Notes: generated from the letters alone by a model not told the origin. DNA of 64,000 nucleotides from Streptomyces sp. ICBB 8177 (GCF_003144095.1 NZ_NSKH01000018.1:1774183-1838182); one strand, 5' to 3'. Positions 27,509 to 37,714 are shown, counted from the stretch's first letter. Numbers and translations are program-made.

Positions 27509-28713
27509 GCGAGAGCGGCAGGACGGTCGGCCGGACCGCCGGGGTCCTGGGTGCCGCGATCGGCGTCGTCGCGGCGGGCGCGGCGGCGGGTGTCGCGATA
27601 GAACGGATGACCGTGGGACGTGGCATGCGCCGGAAGGCACGCCTCGCGCTCGACGCGGCGGGGCCCTACGGCACGCTCCGCGGCACCCCCGGCACGGCCT
27701 ACGCCGAGGACGGCACCGAGCTGTACTACGAGGTCGAGGAGGCCGACGTCCCCGCGGGCGCGGGCGGCGAGCGGCGGCGCGGCGCGTGGTTCAAGCGCGG
27801 CGCCGGGCCGCTGACCGTCGTCTTCTGCCACGGCTACTGCCTCAGCCAGGACTCCTGGCACTTCCAGCGCGCCGCCCTGCGCGGCGGGGTGCGGGCCGTC
27901 TACTGGGACCAGCGCAGCCACGGCCGCTCCGGCCGTGGGCGCGACCAGCTCGACGGCGAGCCCGCCAGCATCGACCAGCTGGGCCGCGACCTGAAGGCGG
28001 TCATCGACGCGGCGGCGCCCGAGGGGCCGCTGGTGCTGGCCGGGCACTCGATGGGCGGCATGACGGTGATGGCCTTCGCCGCGCAGTACCCGAGGCTGCT
28101 GGCCGAGCGGGTCGCGGGCGTGTTCTTCGCCGGGACCTCGGCGGGCAAGCTGGCGGCCGTGACGCTGGGGTTGCCGGCGGTGGGCGCCAAGGCGTTCCGG
28201 GTACTGGCGCCGGGGGTGCTGCGGGCGATGGGCGCGCAGGCCGCGCTGGTGGAGAAGGGCCGCAGGGCGACCGCCGACCTGTTCGCCGGGGTCGTCAAGC
28301 GCTACTCGTTCGCCTCCGAGGTCGACCCCGCGGTCGCCCGGCTCGCCGAGCGGATGATCGAGGCGACCCCGATCGACGTGGTCGCCGAGTTCTACCCGGC
28401 GTTCACCCAGCACGAGAAGGCCGACTCGCTGGCCGCGCTGGACGGCCTCCCGGCGCTGGTGATGGCCGGGGACAAGGACCTGCTGACGCCCAGCGAGCAC
28501 AGCGTGGCCATCGCGGAGCGGCTGCCCGGGGCCGAGCTGGTCGTCGTACCCGACGCCGGTCATCTCGTCATGCTGGAGTACCCGCAGGTCGTCAACGCCC
28601 GGCTGGCCGCGCTGCTGGCCCGCGCCGCGGACCGGGCGCGGGCGCCGCTGCCGGAGGCGGTACGCGCGCTGGCCGACCCGGACGACCCGGCCGAGCAGGC
28701 GGCGGGGGCCTAG
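27505..28713 (+). CDS. Alpha/beta hydrolase
   Basis: A 402-residue protein with a hydrophobic N-terminal segment at about 9-32 that may anchor it to the membrane. The fold is shown by VVFCHGYCLSQDSW (oxyanion loop), YWDQRSHGRSGRG and the nucleophile elbow GHSMGGM with S182; the acid is probably in MAGDKDLLTP and the His in PDAGHLVMLEYP. The substrate is unknown. An orthologue between alr and tsaE is usual in actinobacteria, as in Mycobacterium between alr and the tsaE homologue. Its ATG overlaps the alr stop. Confidence 0.9.
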   Translation: MSESGRTVGRTAGVLGAAIGVVAAGAAAGVAIERMTVGRGMRRKARLALDAAGPYGTLRGTPGTAYAEDGTELYYEVEEADVPAGAGGERRRGAWFKRGAGPLTVVFCHGYCLSQDSWHFQRAALRGGVRAVYWDQRSHGRSGRGRDQLDGEPASIDQLGRDLKAVIDAAAPEGPLVLAGHSMGGMTVMAFAAQYPRLLAERVAGVFFAGTSAGKLAAVTLGLPAVGAKAFRVLAPGVLRAMGAQAALVEKGRRATADLFAGVVKRYSFASEVDPAVARLAERMIEATPIDVVAEFYPAFTQHEKADSLAALDGLPALVMAGDKDLLTPSEHSVAIAERLPGAELVVVPDAGHLVMLEYPQVVNARLAALLARAADRARAPLPEAVRALADPDDPAEQAAGA

Positions 28714-28781
28714 GGCGGGGTCGGCACGGGACGGCGCCGGGCGCGGGGCGGACGCCCGCGGGCCGCGTAGCATCCACAGAC

Positions 28782-29321
28782 ATGGGTACAACGCAGGACT
28801 TGGACGTCACGCAGCGGCTGACGGTCCCCACCGCCGACGCCATGCGGGAGCTGGGCGGGCGGCTGGCCGGGCTGCTGCGCCCCGGTGACCTGGTACTGCT
28901 CAGCGGCGAACTCGGCGCGGGCAAGACCACGTTGACGCGGGGGCTGGGCGAGGGCCTCGGCGTGCGCGGCGCGGTGACCTCGCCGACCTTCGTCATCGCC
29001 CGGGTGCACCCCTCGCTGACCGGCGGCCCCGCGCTGGTCCACGTGGACGCCTACCGGCTGGGCGGCGGGCTGGAGGAGATGGAGGACCTCGACCTCGACG
29101 TCTCGCTGGCCGAGTCCGTGGTGGTCGTCGAGTGGGGCGAGGGCAAGGTCGAGGAGTTGTCGGAGGAGCGCCTGCACGTCACCATCCACCGCCGCACCGG
29201 CACCGGCACCGGCGCGCAGGAGGGCACCGAAGCCGACGAGACCGACGACGCGCGCGAAGTGACGTTCACCGGCGTCGGACCGCGCTGGACGGCGCGGGAA
29301 CTGGCCGCGCTGGCGGACTAG
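28782..29321 (+). CDS. tsaE: tRNA threonylcarbamoyladenosine biosynthesis ATPase TsaE
   Basis: A 179-residue P-loop ATPase of the t6A modification complex, which with TsaB and TsaD installs threonylcarbamoyl on A37 of ANN-decoding tRNAs. The Walker A SGELGAGKTT is at 41-50, then SPTFVIARVH, HVDAYRLGG and VVVVEWGEG, all family signatures. A 20-residue Thr/Glu-rich insertion (around GTGTGAQEGTEADETDD) extends the C-terminal part. ATG 28782 matches the family start. tsaB, rimI and tsaD follow 1.2 kb later after two small genes. Confidence 0.95.
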   Translation: MGTTQDLDVTQRLTVPTADAMRELGGRLAGLLRPGDLVLLSGELGAGKTTLTRGLGEGLGVRGAVTSPTFVIARVHPSLTGGPALVHVDAYRLGGGLEEMEDLDLDVSLAESVVVVEWGEGKVEELSEERLHVTIHRRTGTGTGAQEGTEADETDDAREVTFTGVGPRWTARELAALAD

Positions 29322-29504
29322 CCGGACACGGGCCGGTTGGGCCGGGCCGGCCCGGGCAGGCGGGTTGTCGCGTCGCACGCGGCGGCCCGCCTTTTCGTGT
29401 GCGCGTCCTGTGTCACGCGCCGTACGTTCCGACGAACATTCCGACAGGCTGTCGGTAAGATGTTGCGTGGCGGCGCGCTCCGTGGTGTGCTGGAGTCGAA
29501 CAGT

Positions 29505-29522
29505 GGTTAGGGTCACCTAACC
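29505..29522. promoter_or_regulatory. Candidate iron box (DmdR/IdeR-type operator)
   Basis: GGTTAGG (29505-29511) and CCTAACC (29516-29522) form a perfect inverted repeat around GTCA. Over 29502-29520, 15 of 19 positions match the Streptomyces iron-box consensus as I remember it (TTAGGTTAGGCTCACCTAA), including the whole right half. It lies 24 bases before the start of the small ORF at 29546, where a repressor would block transcription. Confidence 0.55.
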
Positions 29523-29545
29523 GACCTCAGGCCCAGGAGGCGCGT

Positions 29546-29755
29546 ATGTCGGCCGGCAGTGGCGCCTCGTCGGCGCCCGGCATCTCGGTGAGCACGCTGC
29601 TCGCGGCCAACGCGGCGGCCCAGGCGGTCTGCACGCCGCCGAGGGACCCGCGCGAGGACGGCGACGTCGACGAGGGGGACGGCCGCGAGGGCGCGGGCCG
29701 CCCGGAGTCCCGGGAGGGCGACGCGGACCGCGCGGATCAACGCGACGCCGCCTAG
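29546..29755 (+). CDS. Small protein downstream of an iron box, function unknown
   Basis: A 69-residue protein: a small Ser/Ala-rich N-terminal half with one Cys (QAVCTPPRD) and a highly charged Asp/Glu/Arg-rich tail. ATG 29546 has a good CAGGAGGCGC ribosome-binding site. There is no signal peptide or membrane segment and I recognise no family. It stands alone on its strand between tsaE and the convergent secreted protein gene. The perfect inverted repeat just upstream suggests iron-dependent control. Real coding is supported by the ribosome-binding site and by third-position G/C bias. Confidence 0.55.
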   Translation: MSAGSGASSAPGISVSTLLAANAAAQAVCTPPRDPREDGDVDEGDGREGAGRPESREGDADRADQRDAA

Positions 29756-29810
29756 CGCCGTACTCCGTCCGGGTGAGCGCGGGCGGCCCGGTGGAGCGGC
29801 ATCGGCCCCG

Positions 29811-30377
29811 CTACGGGACCACGATCACCTTCGTGCCGTTGAGCGCGAACTGCCACATCGCGTCGCCGTCCGCCGGAAGCTCCCGCACGCCGCCCGCCTT
29901 CTTGCCGGTCTGCGGCGTCGGCAGCGAACCGTTGACCGCCTCGCTGAAGCCGATCGTCGTCCCGTCCACCCGCGCGAAGCGCACCACGTGCTCCACCGGC
30001 ACCCCGTCCGAGCCGATGATCGGCGTGGAGGTGCGCGATGTCACGGTGTACGTGCCGGGGTCCGGCGAGACCGAGCCCGGCACCACGGTGAAGGTGCGGT
30101 CCGCCGTGCCGTTCACGTCCACCAGCCAGACCCGCTTGCGCCCGAGGGCGTACACCACGCGCTTGCCCTGACCCGACTCGGCGGGCAGCGCGGTCGCCGG
30201 GGGCGGTCCGCCGTGCCGCTTGCCGGGGGCGCCGCTCGCGCTCGGCGACGGCGCCGCGCCCGCGTGCGTCCCGCCGGTGTGGTCCGGGGCGGCGGAGGCC
30301 TGCCAGGCCAGCACGCCGATCGCCGCGAGGGCGGCCGTGGTGAGCGCGGTGACGATGGTTCCGGAGCGGATCGGCAT
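29811..30377 (-). CDS. Secreted YkuD-like protein lacking the catalytic cysteine
   Basis: A 188-residue exported protein: basic start, hydrophobic segment (IVTALTTAALAAIGVLAWQA), then a Pro/Ser-rich linker. The rest resembles an L,D-transpeptidase core: WLVDVNG, RTFTVVPGSVSPDPGTYTV, and a C-terminal GGVRELPADGDAMWQFALNG that aligns with the usual GCIRL-x-ADAxxLYD segment but has Gly where the nucleophile Cys should be. No HG motif precedes it. It is therefore probably not a transpeptidase; a structural or binding role is possible. The family assignment is by pattern only. Confidence 0.65.
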   Translation of the reverse strand: MPIRSGTIVTALTTAALAAIGVLAWQASAAPDHTGGTHAGAAPSPSASGAPGKRHGGPPPATALPAESGQGKRVVYALGRKRVWLVDVNGTADRTFTVVPGSVSPDPGTYTVTSRTSTPIIGSDGVPVEHVVRFARVDGTTIGFSEAVNGSLPTPQTGKKAGGVRELPADGDAMWQFALNGTKVIVVP

Positions 30378-30531
30378 GCGCCGAGCCTACGCGACACCGC
30401 CCGCCCGGCAGGGCCCCGCACGGCCGCCGGAGCCGCCCCGGGCCTGCCGCCCGGCGGCGGGGCGGTCGGCCACCGTGCCCCCGCATGCGCCGCCCGTCGG
30501 GGTCAGGCGCGCGGAGCCTTAGGCTGTCAGG

Positions 30532-31200
30532 GTGCTGTTGCTCGCGTTTGACACCGCCACCCCCGCCATCACCGCCGCCGTCCACGACGGGACGGCCGTG
30601 GTCGCCGAGTCCACCGTGGTGGACGCCCGCAGGCACGGCGAACTGCTGCTGCCCGCGGTGGACAAGGTCCTCGCGGAGGCCGGCGCGACGCTGCCCGATG
30701 TCACCGGCGTCGTGGTGGGCGTGGGCCCCGGCCCGTACACCGGGCTGCGGGTCGGCCTGGTCACCGCGGCCGCGTTCGGCGACGCCCTCGGCGTGCCGGT
30801 GCACGGCCTGTGCACGCTTGACGGCCTGGCGCACGCGGCGGGAGTGAGCGGCACGGCGGGCGAGGGGCCGTTCGTCGTCGCCACCGACGCGCGCCGCAAG
30901 GAGGTCTACTGGGCGCGCTACGACAGTCCCGGCCACCGTGTCACCGACCCGGCCGTGGACCGCCCCGCCGACATCGCCGAGCGTGTCGCGGGCCTGCCCG
31001 CCGTCGGCGCGGGCGCCGCGCTCTACCCCGAGGTCTTCACCGACGTCCGGCCGCCCGCCGACCAGTCCGCCGGGGCCCTGGCGGAGCTTGCCGCCCAGCG
31101 GCTCGCCGACGGCGGGGAGTTCCTGCCCGGGCTGCCGCTCTACCTGCGCCGCCCCGACGCCCAGGTGCCCGCCGGGTACAAGGCGGTCCTGCCGAAGTGA
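30532..31200 (+). CDS. tsaB: tRNA threonylcarbamoyladenosine biosynthesis protein TsaB
   Basis: A 222-residue ASKHA-fold protein, the non-catalytic partner that dimerises with TsaD for t6A formation. It begins LLLAFDTATPAITAAV and has the conserved VGVGPGPYTGLRVGL segment and FVVATDARRKEVYWARY. GTG 30532 is the family start. Its TGA overlaps the GTG of rimI, giving a tightly coupled tsaB-rimI-tsaD operon. Confidence 0.95.
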   Translation: MLLLAFDTATPAITAAVHDGTAVVAESTVVDARRHGELLLPAVDKVLAEAGATLPDVTGVVVGVGPGPYTGLRVGLVTAAAFGDALGVPVHGLCTLDGLAHAAGVSGTAGEGPFVVATDARRKEVYWARYDSPGHRVTDPAVDRPADIAERVAGLPAVGAGAALYPEVFTDVRPPADQSAGALAELAAQRLADGGEFLPGLPLYLRRPDAQVPAGYKAVLPK

Positions 31201-31793
31201 CCGGGACTGCCCGTACGCGGGCCGCGGCGGCTGACCCCGGCGCCGTGACGCTGCGCGAGATGCGCTGGTGGGACATCGAACCGGTGATGGCGCTGGAGGA
31301 GGAGCTGTTCCCTGAGGACGCCTGGTCGCGCGGGATGTTCTGGTCGGAGCTGGCCGGCGCCCGCCACCCGGCCGCGACCCGCACCTACGTCGTCGCCGAG
31401 GACGGCACCGGCCGCCTCGTCGGCTACGGCGGCCTGGCGGCGGTGTCCGGCACCGGTGACGTGCAGACCATCGGCGTCACCGGCGGCCACCAGGGCACCG
31501 GCCTCGGCGCCCGGCTGCTGTCGGAACTGCTGCGCAAGGCCACCGCGTTCGAGTGCCACGAAGTGCTGCTGGAGGTGCGGGTCGACAACACCCGCGCCCA
31601 GCGGCTCTACGAGCGCTTCGGCTTCGAGCCGATCGGCTTCCGCCGCGGCTACTACCAGCCGGGCAACGTCGACGCGCTGGTGATGCGCCTGTCCACCGCC
31701 GACGCCCCCGCCGCGGTCCCCGGGACCGCCGTGTCCCCCCTGACGCCCGATGGCTCCCCGCAAGGACCTCTGCAAGGAAACGACCATGACTGA
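31197..31793 (+). CDS. rimI: Ribosomal-protein-S18-type alanine N-acetyltransferase
   Basis: A 198-residue GNAT acetyltransferase. It has the RimI N-terminal pattern [26 protein letters not shown], the acetyl-CoA loop of the form V(T/H)xxxQGxGLGxRLL ([13 protein letters not shown]), and the [24 protein letters not shown] motif with [12 protein letters not shown]. RimI acetylates the N-terminal Ala of S18 in E. coli; actinobacterial versions have looser specificity. The C-terminal 25 residues are a Pro-rich tail. GTG start overlaps the tsaB stop, and tsaD starts inside its last codons. Confidence 0.92.
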   Translation: MTGTARTRAAAADPGAVTLREMRWWDIEPVMALEEELFPEDAWSRGMFWSELAGARHPAATRTYVVAEDGTGRLVGYGGLAAVSGTGDVQTIGVTGGHQGTGLGARLLSELLRKATAFECHEVLLEVRVDNTRAQRLYERFGFEPIGFRRGYYQPGNVDALVMRLSTADAPAAVPGTAVSPLTPDGSPQGPLQGNDHD

Positions 31794-32889
31794 CGAACCG
31801 CTCGTCCTCGGCATCGAGACCTCCTGCGACGAGACCGGAGTGGGCATCGTGCGCGGCCACACGCTGCTGGCCGACGCGGTCGCCTCCAGCGTGGACGAAC
31901 ACGCGCGGTTCGGCGGCGTGGTGCCCGAGGTCGCCAGCCGCGCGCACCTGGAGGCGATGGTCCCGACCATCCAGCGCGCCCTGAAGGAGGCCGGGGTGGC
32001 CGCCTCCGACCTCGACGGCATCGCCGTGACCGCGGGACCTGGCCTGGCCGGCGCGCTGCTGGTCGGCGTCGCGGCGGCGAAGGCGTACGCGTACGCGCTC
32101 GGCAAGCCGCTGTACGGCGTCAACCACCTCGCCTCGCACATCTGCGTCGACCAGCTGGAGCACGGCGCGCTGCCGGAGCCGACGATGGCGCTGCTGGTCT
32201 CCGGTGGGCACTCCTCGCTGCTGCTGGCGCCCGACATCACCACCGACGTGCGGCCGCTGGGCTCGACCATCGACGACGCGGCCGGCGAGGCGTTCGACAA
32301 GGTCGCGCGGGTGCTGGGGCTGGGCTTCCCCGGCGGCCCGGTCGTCGACCGCTACGCGCGCGAGGGCGACCCGTCCGCGATCCGCTTCCCGCGCGGGCTG
32401 ACCGGGCCGCGCGACCCGGTCTACGACTTCTCCTTCTCCGGCCTGAAGACCGCCGTGGCGCGCTGGGTCGAGGAACGGCGCCGGGAGGGCAAGCAGGTGC
32501 CGATCGCGGATGTGGCCGCCTCGTTCCAGGAAGCGGTCACCGACGTGCTGACCCGCAAGGCGATCCGCGCCTGCAAGGACAACGGCGTCGACCACCTGAT
32601 GATCGGCGGCGGCGTCGCGGCCAACTCCCGGCTGCGGTCCATGGCCGAGGAGCGCTGCGCCGACGCGGGCATCCGACTGCGCGTCCCGCGGCCGAAGTTG
32701 TGCACCGACAACGGCGCGATGGTGGCCGCGCTGGGTGCCGAGATGGTGGCGCGCGGGCGGCCCGCGTCGGACTGGGAGCTGCCCGCCGACTCCTCGTTGC
32801 CGGTGACCGAGCCCCATGTGCCGGGCGCGGGCGGCGCGTTGGACGCGCACACCGCACTGCACGCCGCGGGCCACGGGCACACGCACTGA
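31786..32889 (+). CDS. tsaD: tRNA N6-adenosine threonylcarbamoyltransferase TsaD
   Basis: A 367-residue ASKHA metalloenzyme that transfers the threonylcarbamoyl group to A37 of tRNA. It has [15 protein letters not shown], the metal-binding His pair H114 and H118 in [38 protein letters not shown] and [14 protein letters not shown] 31786 is used because it is the family start and is preceded by CAAGGAAACGACC; it overlaps the rimI stop. The C-terminus carries a His-rich tail ([13 protein letters not shown]) beyond the fold. Confidence 0.96.
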   Translation: MTDEPLVLGIETSCDETGVGIVRGHTLLADAVASSVDEHARFGGVVPEVASRAHLEAMVPTIQRALKEAGVAASDLDGIAVTAGPGLAGALLVGVAAAKAYAYALGKPLYGVNHLASHICVDQLEHGALPEPTMALLVSGGHSSLLLAPDITTDVRPLGSTIDDAAGEAFDKVARVLGLGFPGGPVVDRYAREGDPSAIRFPRGLTGPRDPVYDFSFSGLKTAVARWVEERRREGKQVPIADVAASFQEAVTDVLTRKAIRACKDNGVDHLMIGGGVAANSRLRSMAEERCADAGIRLRVPRPKLCTDNGAMVAALGAEMVARGRPASDWELPADSSLPVTEPHVPGAGGALDAHTALHAAGHGHTH

Positions 32890-33257
32890 TGGCGGCGGCG
32901 GTGGCCTCCGGCGGTGGTGCGGTAAGTGATGGCGGCGGCGGTGGGATCGGCGACGGCGGCGGTGCGATCGGTGGCGACGGCGGTGGGATCGGTGGCGGCG
33001 CCGTCGCGGTGATGTGGGAGGCGCGGGCCGACGAGGGCCGGGGCGCCGAACTGCTGGCCTGGGCACGCGAGCAGCGGCTCCCTGGGGAGCCGCTGCGTCG
33101 CGAGACGTTCCGCGCGCCCGGGGACCGGGTGCTGGTCGTCACCTGGTGGTCCGCGCCCGCCGCCGAACCCTTTCCCGAACTCGCCGACCCGCCGGGGGAG
33201 TTGGTCCGGCGGCCGGTGCACCGCTGGCGCTTCGAGTCGGTCGAGGTCGTCGGCTAG
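32889..33257 (+). CDS. Small protein of unknown function with Gly-rich N-terminal extension
   Basis: From ATG 32889, which shares one base with the tsaD stop, the frame encodes 122 residues. The first 40 are almost only Gly, Ala, Asp and Ser from a GGC/GGT-rich triplet expansion. The conserved-looking part begins VMWEARADEGRGAELLAWA near ATG 33012 and runs to FESVEVVG, about 82 residues, with the appearance of a small antibiotic-monooxygenase-like alpha/beta barrel monomer. The true start could be GTG 33009 or ATG 33012, making the repeat a leader. Coupled to tsaD by position; function unknown. Confidence 0.6.
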   Translation: MAAAVASGGGAVSDGGGGGIGDGGGAIGGDGGGIGGGAVAVMWEARADEGRGAELLAWAREQRLPGEPLRRETFRAPGDRVLVVTWWSAPAAEPFPELADPPGELVRRPVHRWRFESVEVVG

Positions 33258-33299
33258 GGGCCTGCGGGCCCCGCGCGTTCCACCCGTCCCGGCGGGCGC

Positions 33300-33719
33300 T
33301 CAGTTGGCGTCCGCCGGCACCCGGGTCACGGTCAGCACGACGTCGTCGTGCGGATGGGCCGGGGTGGGGAAGGTGTTCTGCGTCTGACCCGGCGTCAGCT
33401 CGAAGCCGTCGCCCAGCTCGCCCAGCGAGGTGTCGGGTCCCGGCGTGATGCGCACGGGGTCGGTGTTGGACGGCAGGTTGGTGCAGGTGATCTGCGTGCC
33501 GTCGATCGGCATGACCTCGGAGCTGGCCGGGGTCTTGGCGTTGACGTAGAAGACGTTGTCGCCGATGTTGTCCCCGTGGTCGTTCCAGGCGACGCAGTTG
33601 ATGACGACGTCCGGATCACTGGCGGCGTCGTCGGCGTAGGCCGGGACTGCCGCGGCGATGGTGCCGATCGCCACGCCGGAGGCGGCGATGACTCGGGCCC
33701 AGCTGGATCGGGTGAACAT
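33300..33719 (-). CDS. Small secreted protein of unknown function
   Basis: A 139-residue exported protein. ATG 33719 follows GGGAGGCACGTC, a clear ribosome-binding site, which decides against the longer open frame upstream. A signal peptide (SSWARVIAASGVAIGTIAAAVPAYA-type) is cleaved after AYA near residue 28. The mature part, about 110 residues, has two Cys (INCVAW, ITCTNL) that may form a disulfide, and is rich in Asp, Pro and Thr with a beta-sandwich look. I recognise no family. Convergent with the gene after tsaD. Confidence 0.75.
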   Translation of the reverse strand: MFTRSSWARVIAASGVAIGTIAAAVPAYADDAASDPDVVINCVAWNDHGDNIGDNVFYVNAKTPASSEVMPIDGTQITCTNLPSNTDPVRITPGPDTSLGELGDGFELTPGQTQNTFPTPAHPHDDVVLTVTRVPADAN

Positions 33720-33905
33720 GACGTGCCTCCCATCGGAGGTCGGGTCGTCCCCGAGGTAGACGAGCCTACGACGGATGCCTGCGCTCGGCATGTCGGCACT
33801 CACCGTGGGTGATCGCGGGAGGTGGGGAGGGGGTTTCGGGCGTGACGAACGGTGACCTGGGGGCGCCGCGAGGGGGCCGGGCCCGCGATGCCGGCGCGGA
33901 GGCGT

Positions 33906-35114
33906 TCAGGCCGCCCGCGCGGGCGAGCCGAGGAGCATCGTGGGCGCCCCCGCGACGCGGGTGAGCACCACCGTCGCGGAGTTGGGGCCCTGCGGCCTGA
34001 TCCGCCTGCGCAGTTCCTCCGGTTCGACCGCCGAGCCGCGCTTCTTCACGGTGAGCGTGCCGACCTGACGCTCCCTCAGCAACGCCTTCAGCCTCTTGAG
34101 GTTGAACGGCAGCACGTCCGTGATCTCGTAGGCCGTCGCGTACGGGGTCGGACGCAGGGTGTCCGAGGTGACGTACGCGATGGTCTCGTCGATCAGCCGC
34201 GCACCGCCGAGCCGTTCGGCCACCTCCGCCACCAAGTGGGCGCGGATCACGGCCCCGTCGGGCTCGTAGAGGTAGCGCCCGACCGGGCCGACCGGCGGAT
34301 CGGGCAGCGTGCCGCCGGTCAGCTCCGCCCGCGCGGGCAGCAGGGTGGCGCGGCGCTCCCCGGCGCGGGTGCCGAACCACAGCACCGCCTCCTTCACGTC
34401 CCCGCGGTCCGAGACCCACTCCGCCGCCGCGTCGTCCGGGACCGCCTCGTGCGGGATGCCCGGCGCGACCTTGACGGCGGCGTACCGGACGCGGCGGGCC
34501 GCCTCGATCGCCCAGGACAGCGGGGGCGAGTAGGCCTCCGGGTCGAAGATCCGGCCGCGTCCGGCCCGCCGCGCGGGGTCGACGAAGACCGCGTCGCAGC
34601 CCGCGTACGCCGGGTCCGCGGGGTCGAACGCCGTCACGTCGTCCCGCGTCACGCGGATCAGGCCGTCGAGCCCGAGGGCGCGTGCGTTCGCCTCGGCCAC
34701 CGCGCAGGCCTGCGGCGAACGGTCGACCGCGACCACCTCGATCCCGGCCCGCGCCAGCGCGATCGCGTCGCCGCCGATGCCGCCGCACAGGTCGGCGACG
34801 CGCCTGACGCCCAGGGCGCGGAAGCGTTCGGCGCGGTGCGCGGCCACGGTCGAGCGCGTCGCCTGCTCGACACCGTCGGGCGTGAAGTACATCCGTGCCG
34901 CGTCGGCGCCGAACTTCGCCTCCGCCCGCCGCCGCAGCCCCGCCTGCGCGATCGCCGCGGACACCACGGGGGCCGGGTGGTCGCGGCGCAGGCGGGTCGC
35001 CGTCGCCAGCTCGTCCCCGGGCGCGTAGTCGCGCAAGGAGGACAGCAGGGCCTGCCCGTCGTCGGTCAGGAGGAAGGCGAAGGCGTCGAGATCCACCGGG
35101 CCATTGTCGGTCAT
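33906..35114 (-). CDS. Class I SAM-dependent methyltransferase with THUMP-like C-terminus
   Basis: A 402-residue protein starting MTDNGPVDLDAFAFLLTDDG. A Rossmann methyltransferase core spans about 85-230: VADLCGGIGGDAIALARAG (motif I), VVAVDRSPQAC (motif II) and AVFVDPARRAGRGR (motif IV region). The C-terminal third has LTVKKRGSAVEPEELRRR, typical of the THUMP-like domain of this actinobacterial family, so an RNA substrate is likely but not shown. ATG 35114 is preferred over the longer frame because the upstream residues are low-complexity and overlap the groES control region. Confidence 0.88.
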   Translation of the reverse strand: MTDNGPVDLDAFAFLLTDDGQALLSSLRDYAPGDELATATRLRRDHPAPVVSAAIAQAGLRRRAEAKFGADAARMYFTPDGVEQATRSTVAAHRAERFRALGVRRVADLCGGIGGDAIALARAGIEVVAVDRSPQACAVAEANARALGLDGLIRVTRDDVTAFDPADPAYAGCDAVFVDPARRAGRGRIFDPEAYSPPLSWAIEAARRVRYAAVKVAPGIPHEAVPDDAAAEWVSDRGDVKEAVLWFGTRAGERRATLLPARAELTGGTLPDPPVGPVGRYLYEPDGAVIRAHLVAEVAERLGGARLIDETIAYVTSDTLRPTPYATAYEITDVLPFNLKRLKALLRERQVGTLTVKKRGSAVEPEELRRRIRPQGPNSATVVLTRVAGAPTMLLGSPARAA

Positions 35115-35265
35115 CGCGGATGCCGGTCCTCCCGCACGGATGCCGGTCTCCTGCGCATGCCTGGCCTCCCTGCGCCTGCGCATGCCGGCCGGCCGTCGCG
35201 AAGCGGTCGGGGACGCCGCTGTCGGCCATGGCGAGGCCGTCGAGGACGCCGCCGTGGGCGTGGCG

Positions 35266-35292
35266 TTGGCACTCCGCTTGACCGAGTGCTAA
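35266..35292. promoter_or_regulatory. CIRCE element 1 (HrcA operator)
   Basis: TTGGCACTC (35266-35274), nine bases, GAGTGCTAA (35284-35292). This is the canonical CIRCE inverted repeat with one mismatch in the left arm. It overlaps the -35 of the groES promoter, so bound HrcA would block polymerase. Confidence 0.93.
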
Positions 35293-35306
35293 GTCCGTCC
35301 TAGTCT
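35278..35306 (+). promoter_or_regulatory. groES-groEL1 promoter
   Basis: TTGACC (35278-35283) and TAGTCT (35301-35306) with a 17-base spacer, a vegetative-type promoter lying between and partly under the two CIRCE operators. Confidence 0.75.
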
Positions 35307-35311
35307 CGGCT

Positions 35312-35338
35312 CTGGCACTCTCCATCAAGGAGTGCCAA
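35312..35338. promoter_or_regulatory. CIRCE element 2 (HrcA operator)
   Basis: CTGGCACTC (35312-35320), nine bases, GAGTGCCAA (35330-35338). The arms fit the CIRCE core GCACTC-N9-GAGTGC exactly. Its centre is 46 bases from that of element 1, and it covers the transcription start region. Confidence 0.9.
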
Positions 35339-35438
35339 GCAGCGACGAGGCAGGTCCGGCACCCGCGACGACGGGCCTTCCAGGTCGCCACCCCAAGACA
35401 GACACTCCCGTGAGCTCTCCGAAGGGGGAGGTCGGATC

Positions 35439-35747
35439 GTGACGACCGCCAGCACCAAGGTTGCCATCAAGCCGCTCGAGGACCGCGTTGTGGTCCAGCC
35501 GCTCGAGGCCGAGCAGACCACGGCCTCGGGCCTGGTCATCCCGGACACCGCGAAGGAGAAGCCCCAGGAGGGCGTCATCCTCGCCGTCGGTCCGGGCCGC
35601 TTCGAGGACGGCAAGCGCATCGAACTCGACGTCAAGGTCGGCGATGTCGTGCTGTACAGCAAGTACGGCGGCACCGAGGTGAAGTACAACGGCGAGGAGT
35701 ACCTCGTCCTCTCGGCTCGCGACGTCCTCGCGATCGTCGAGAAGTAA
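35439..35747 (+). CDS. groES: Co-chaperonin GroES
   Basis: A 102-residue Gro[23 protein letters not shown] and the mobile-loop region [18 protein letters not shown] are typical, ending [10 protein letters not shown]. It caps the GroEL ring during protein folding. GTG 35439 follows a GAAGGGGGAGG site. Two CIRCE operators upstream indicate HrcA repression and heat-shock induction. groEL1 follows after 153 bases that contain two hairpins. Confidence 0.98.
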   Translation: MTTASTKVAIKPLEDRVVVQPLEAEQTTASGLVIPDTAKEKPQEGVILAVGPGRFEDGKRIELDVKVGDVVLYSKYGGTEVKYNGEEYLVLSARDVLAIVEK

Positions 35748-35760
35748 TTACGGCACCGCT

Positions 35761-35778
35761 CCCCGCGCCCGCGCGGGG
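35761..35778 (+). terminator. Hairpin after groES (attenuator or processing site)
   Basis: A 7-bp GC stem (CCCCGCG 35761-35767 with CGCGGGG 35772-35778) with a four-base loop, 13 bases past the groES stop. A second 9-bp stem (35821-35829 with 35855-35863) follows before groEL1. They may reduce groEL1 read-through or set different transcript stabilities. Confidence 0.5.
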
Positions 35779-35873
35779 TCCGGCTCCGTAACCCGGCTTC
35801 ATACCAAGCAGCCGTGATCCCGCCCCGGGTTTTCCGCGTCCTACGGACCGGGGACCCGGGGCGCGGTCTTTGA

Positions 35874-37526
<1,653 letters not shown>

Positions 37527-37553
37527 CGCCGACCGTCCGTCCGCCTGAGCACT

Positions 37554-37586
37554 GAGGCCCGGCGCCCCGAGGGAGCGCCGGGCCTC
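37554..37586. terminator. Terminator between groEL1 and the convergent SDR gene
   Basis: A perfect 12-bp stem (GAGGCCCGGCGC 37554-37565 with 37575-37586) and nine-base loop, 28 bases after groEL1. Being symmetric it could serve the convergent gene too, although that stop is about 130 bases away. Confidence 0.8.
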
Positions 37587-37714
37587 ATGCGTTGGCGTCC
37601 CGCGCGCGGTCAGCATGGTCAGCGGGGGCGCGTGGTCGGCGCGGTCAGCTTGGCCCGCGGAGGCGCGTGGTCCGCGGCTGCGGGCGGGCGCGGCGGCGGA
37701 GGGTCCGGTCGCGG

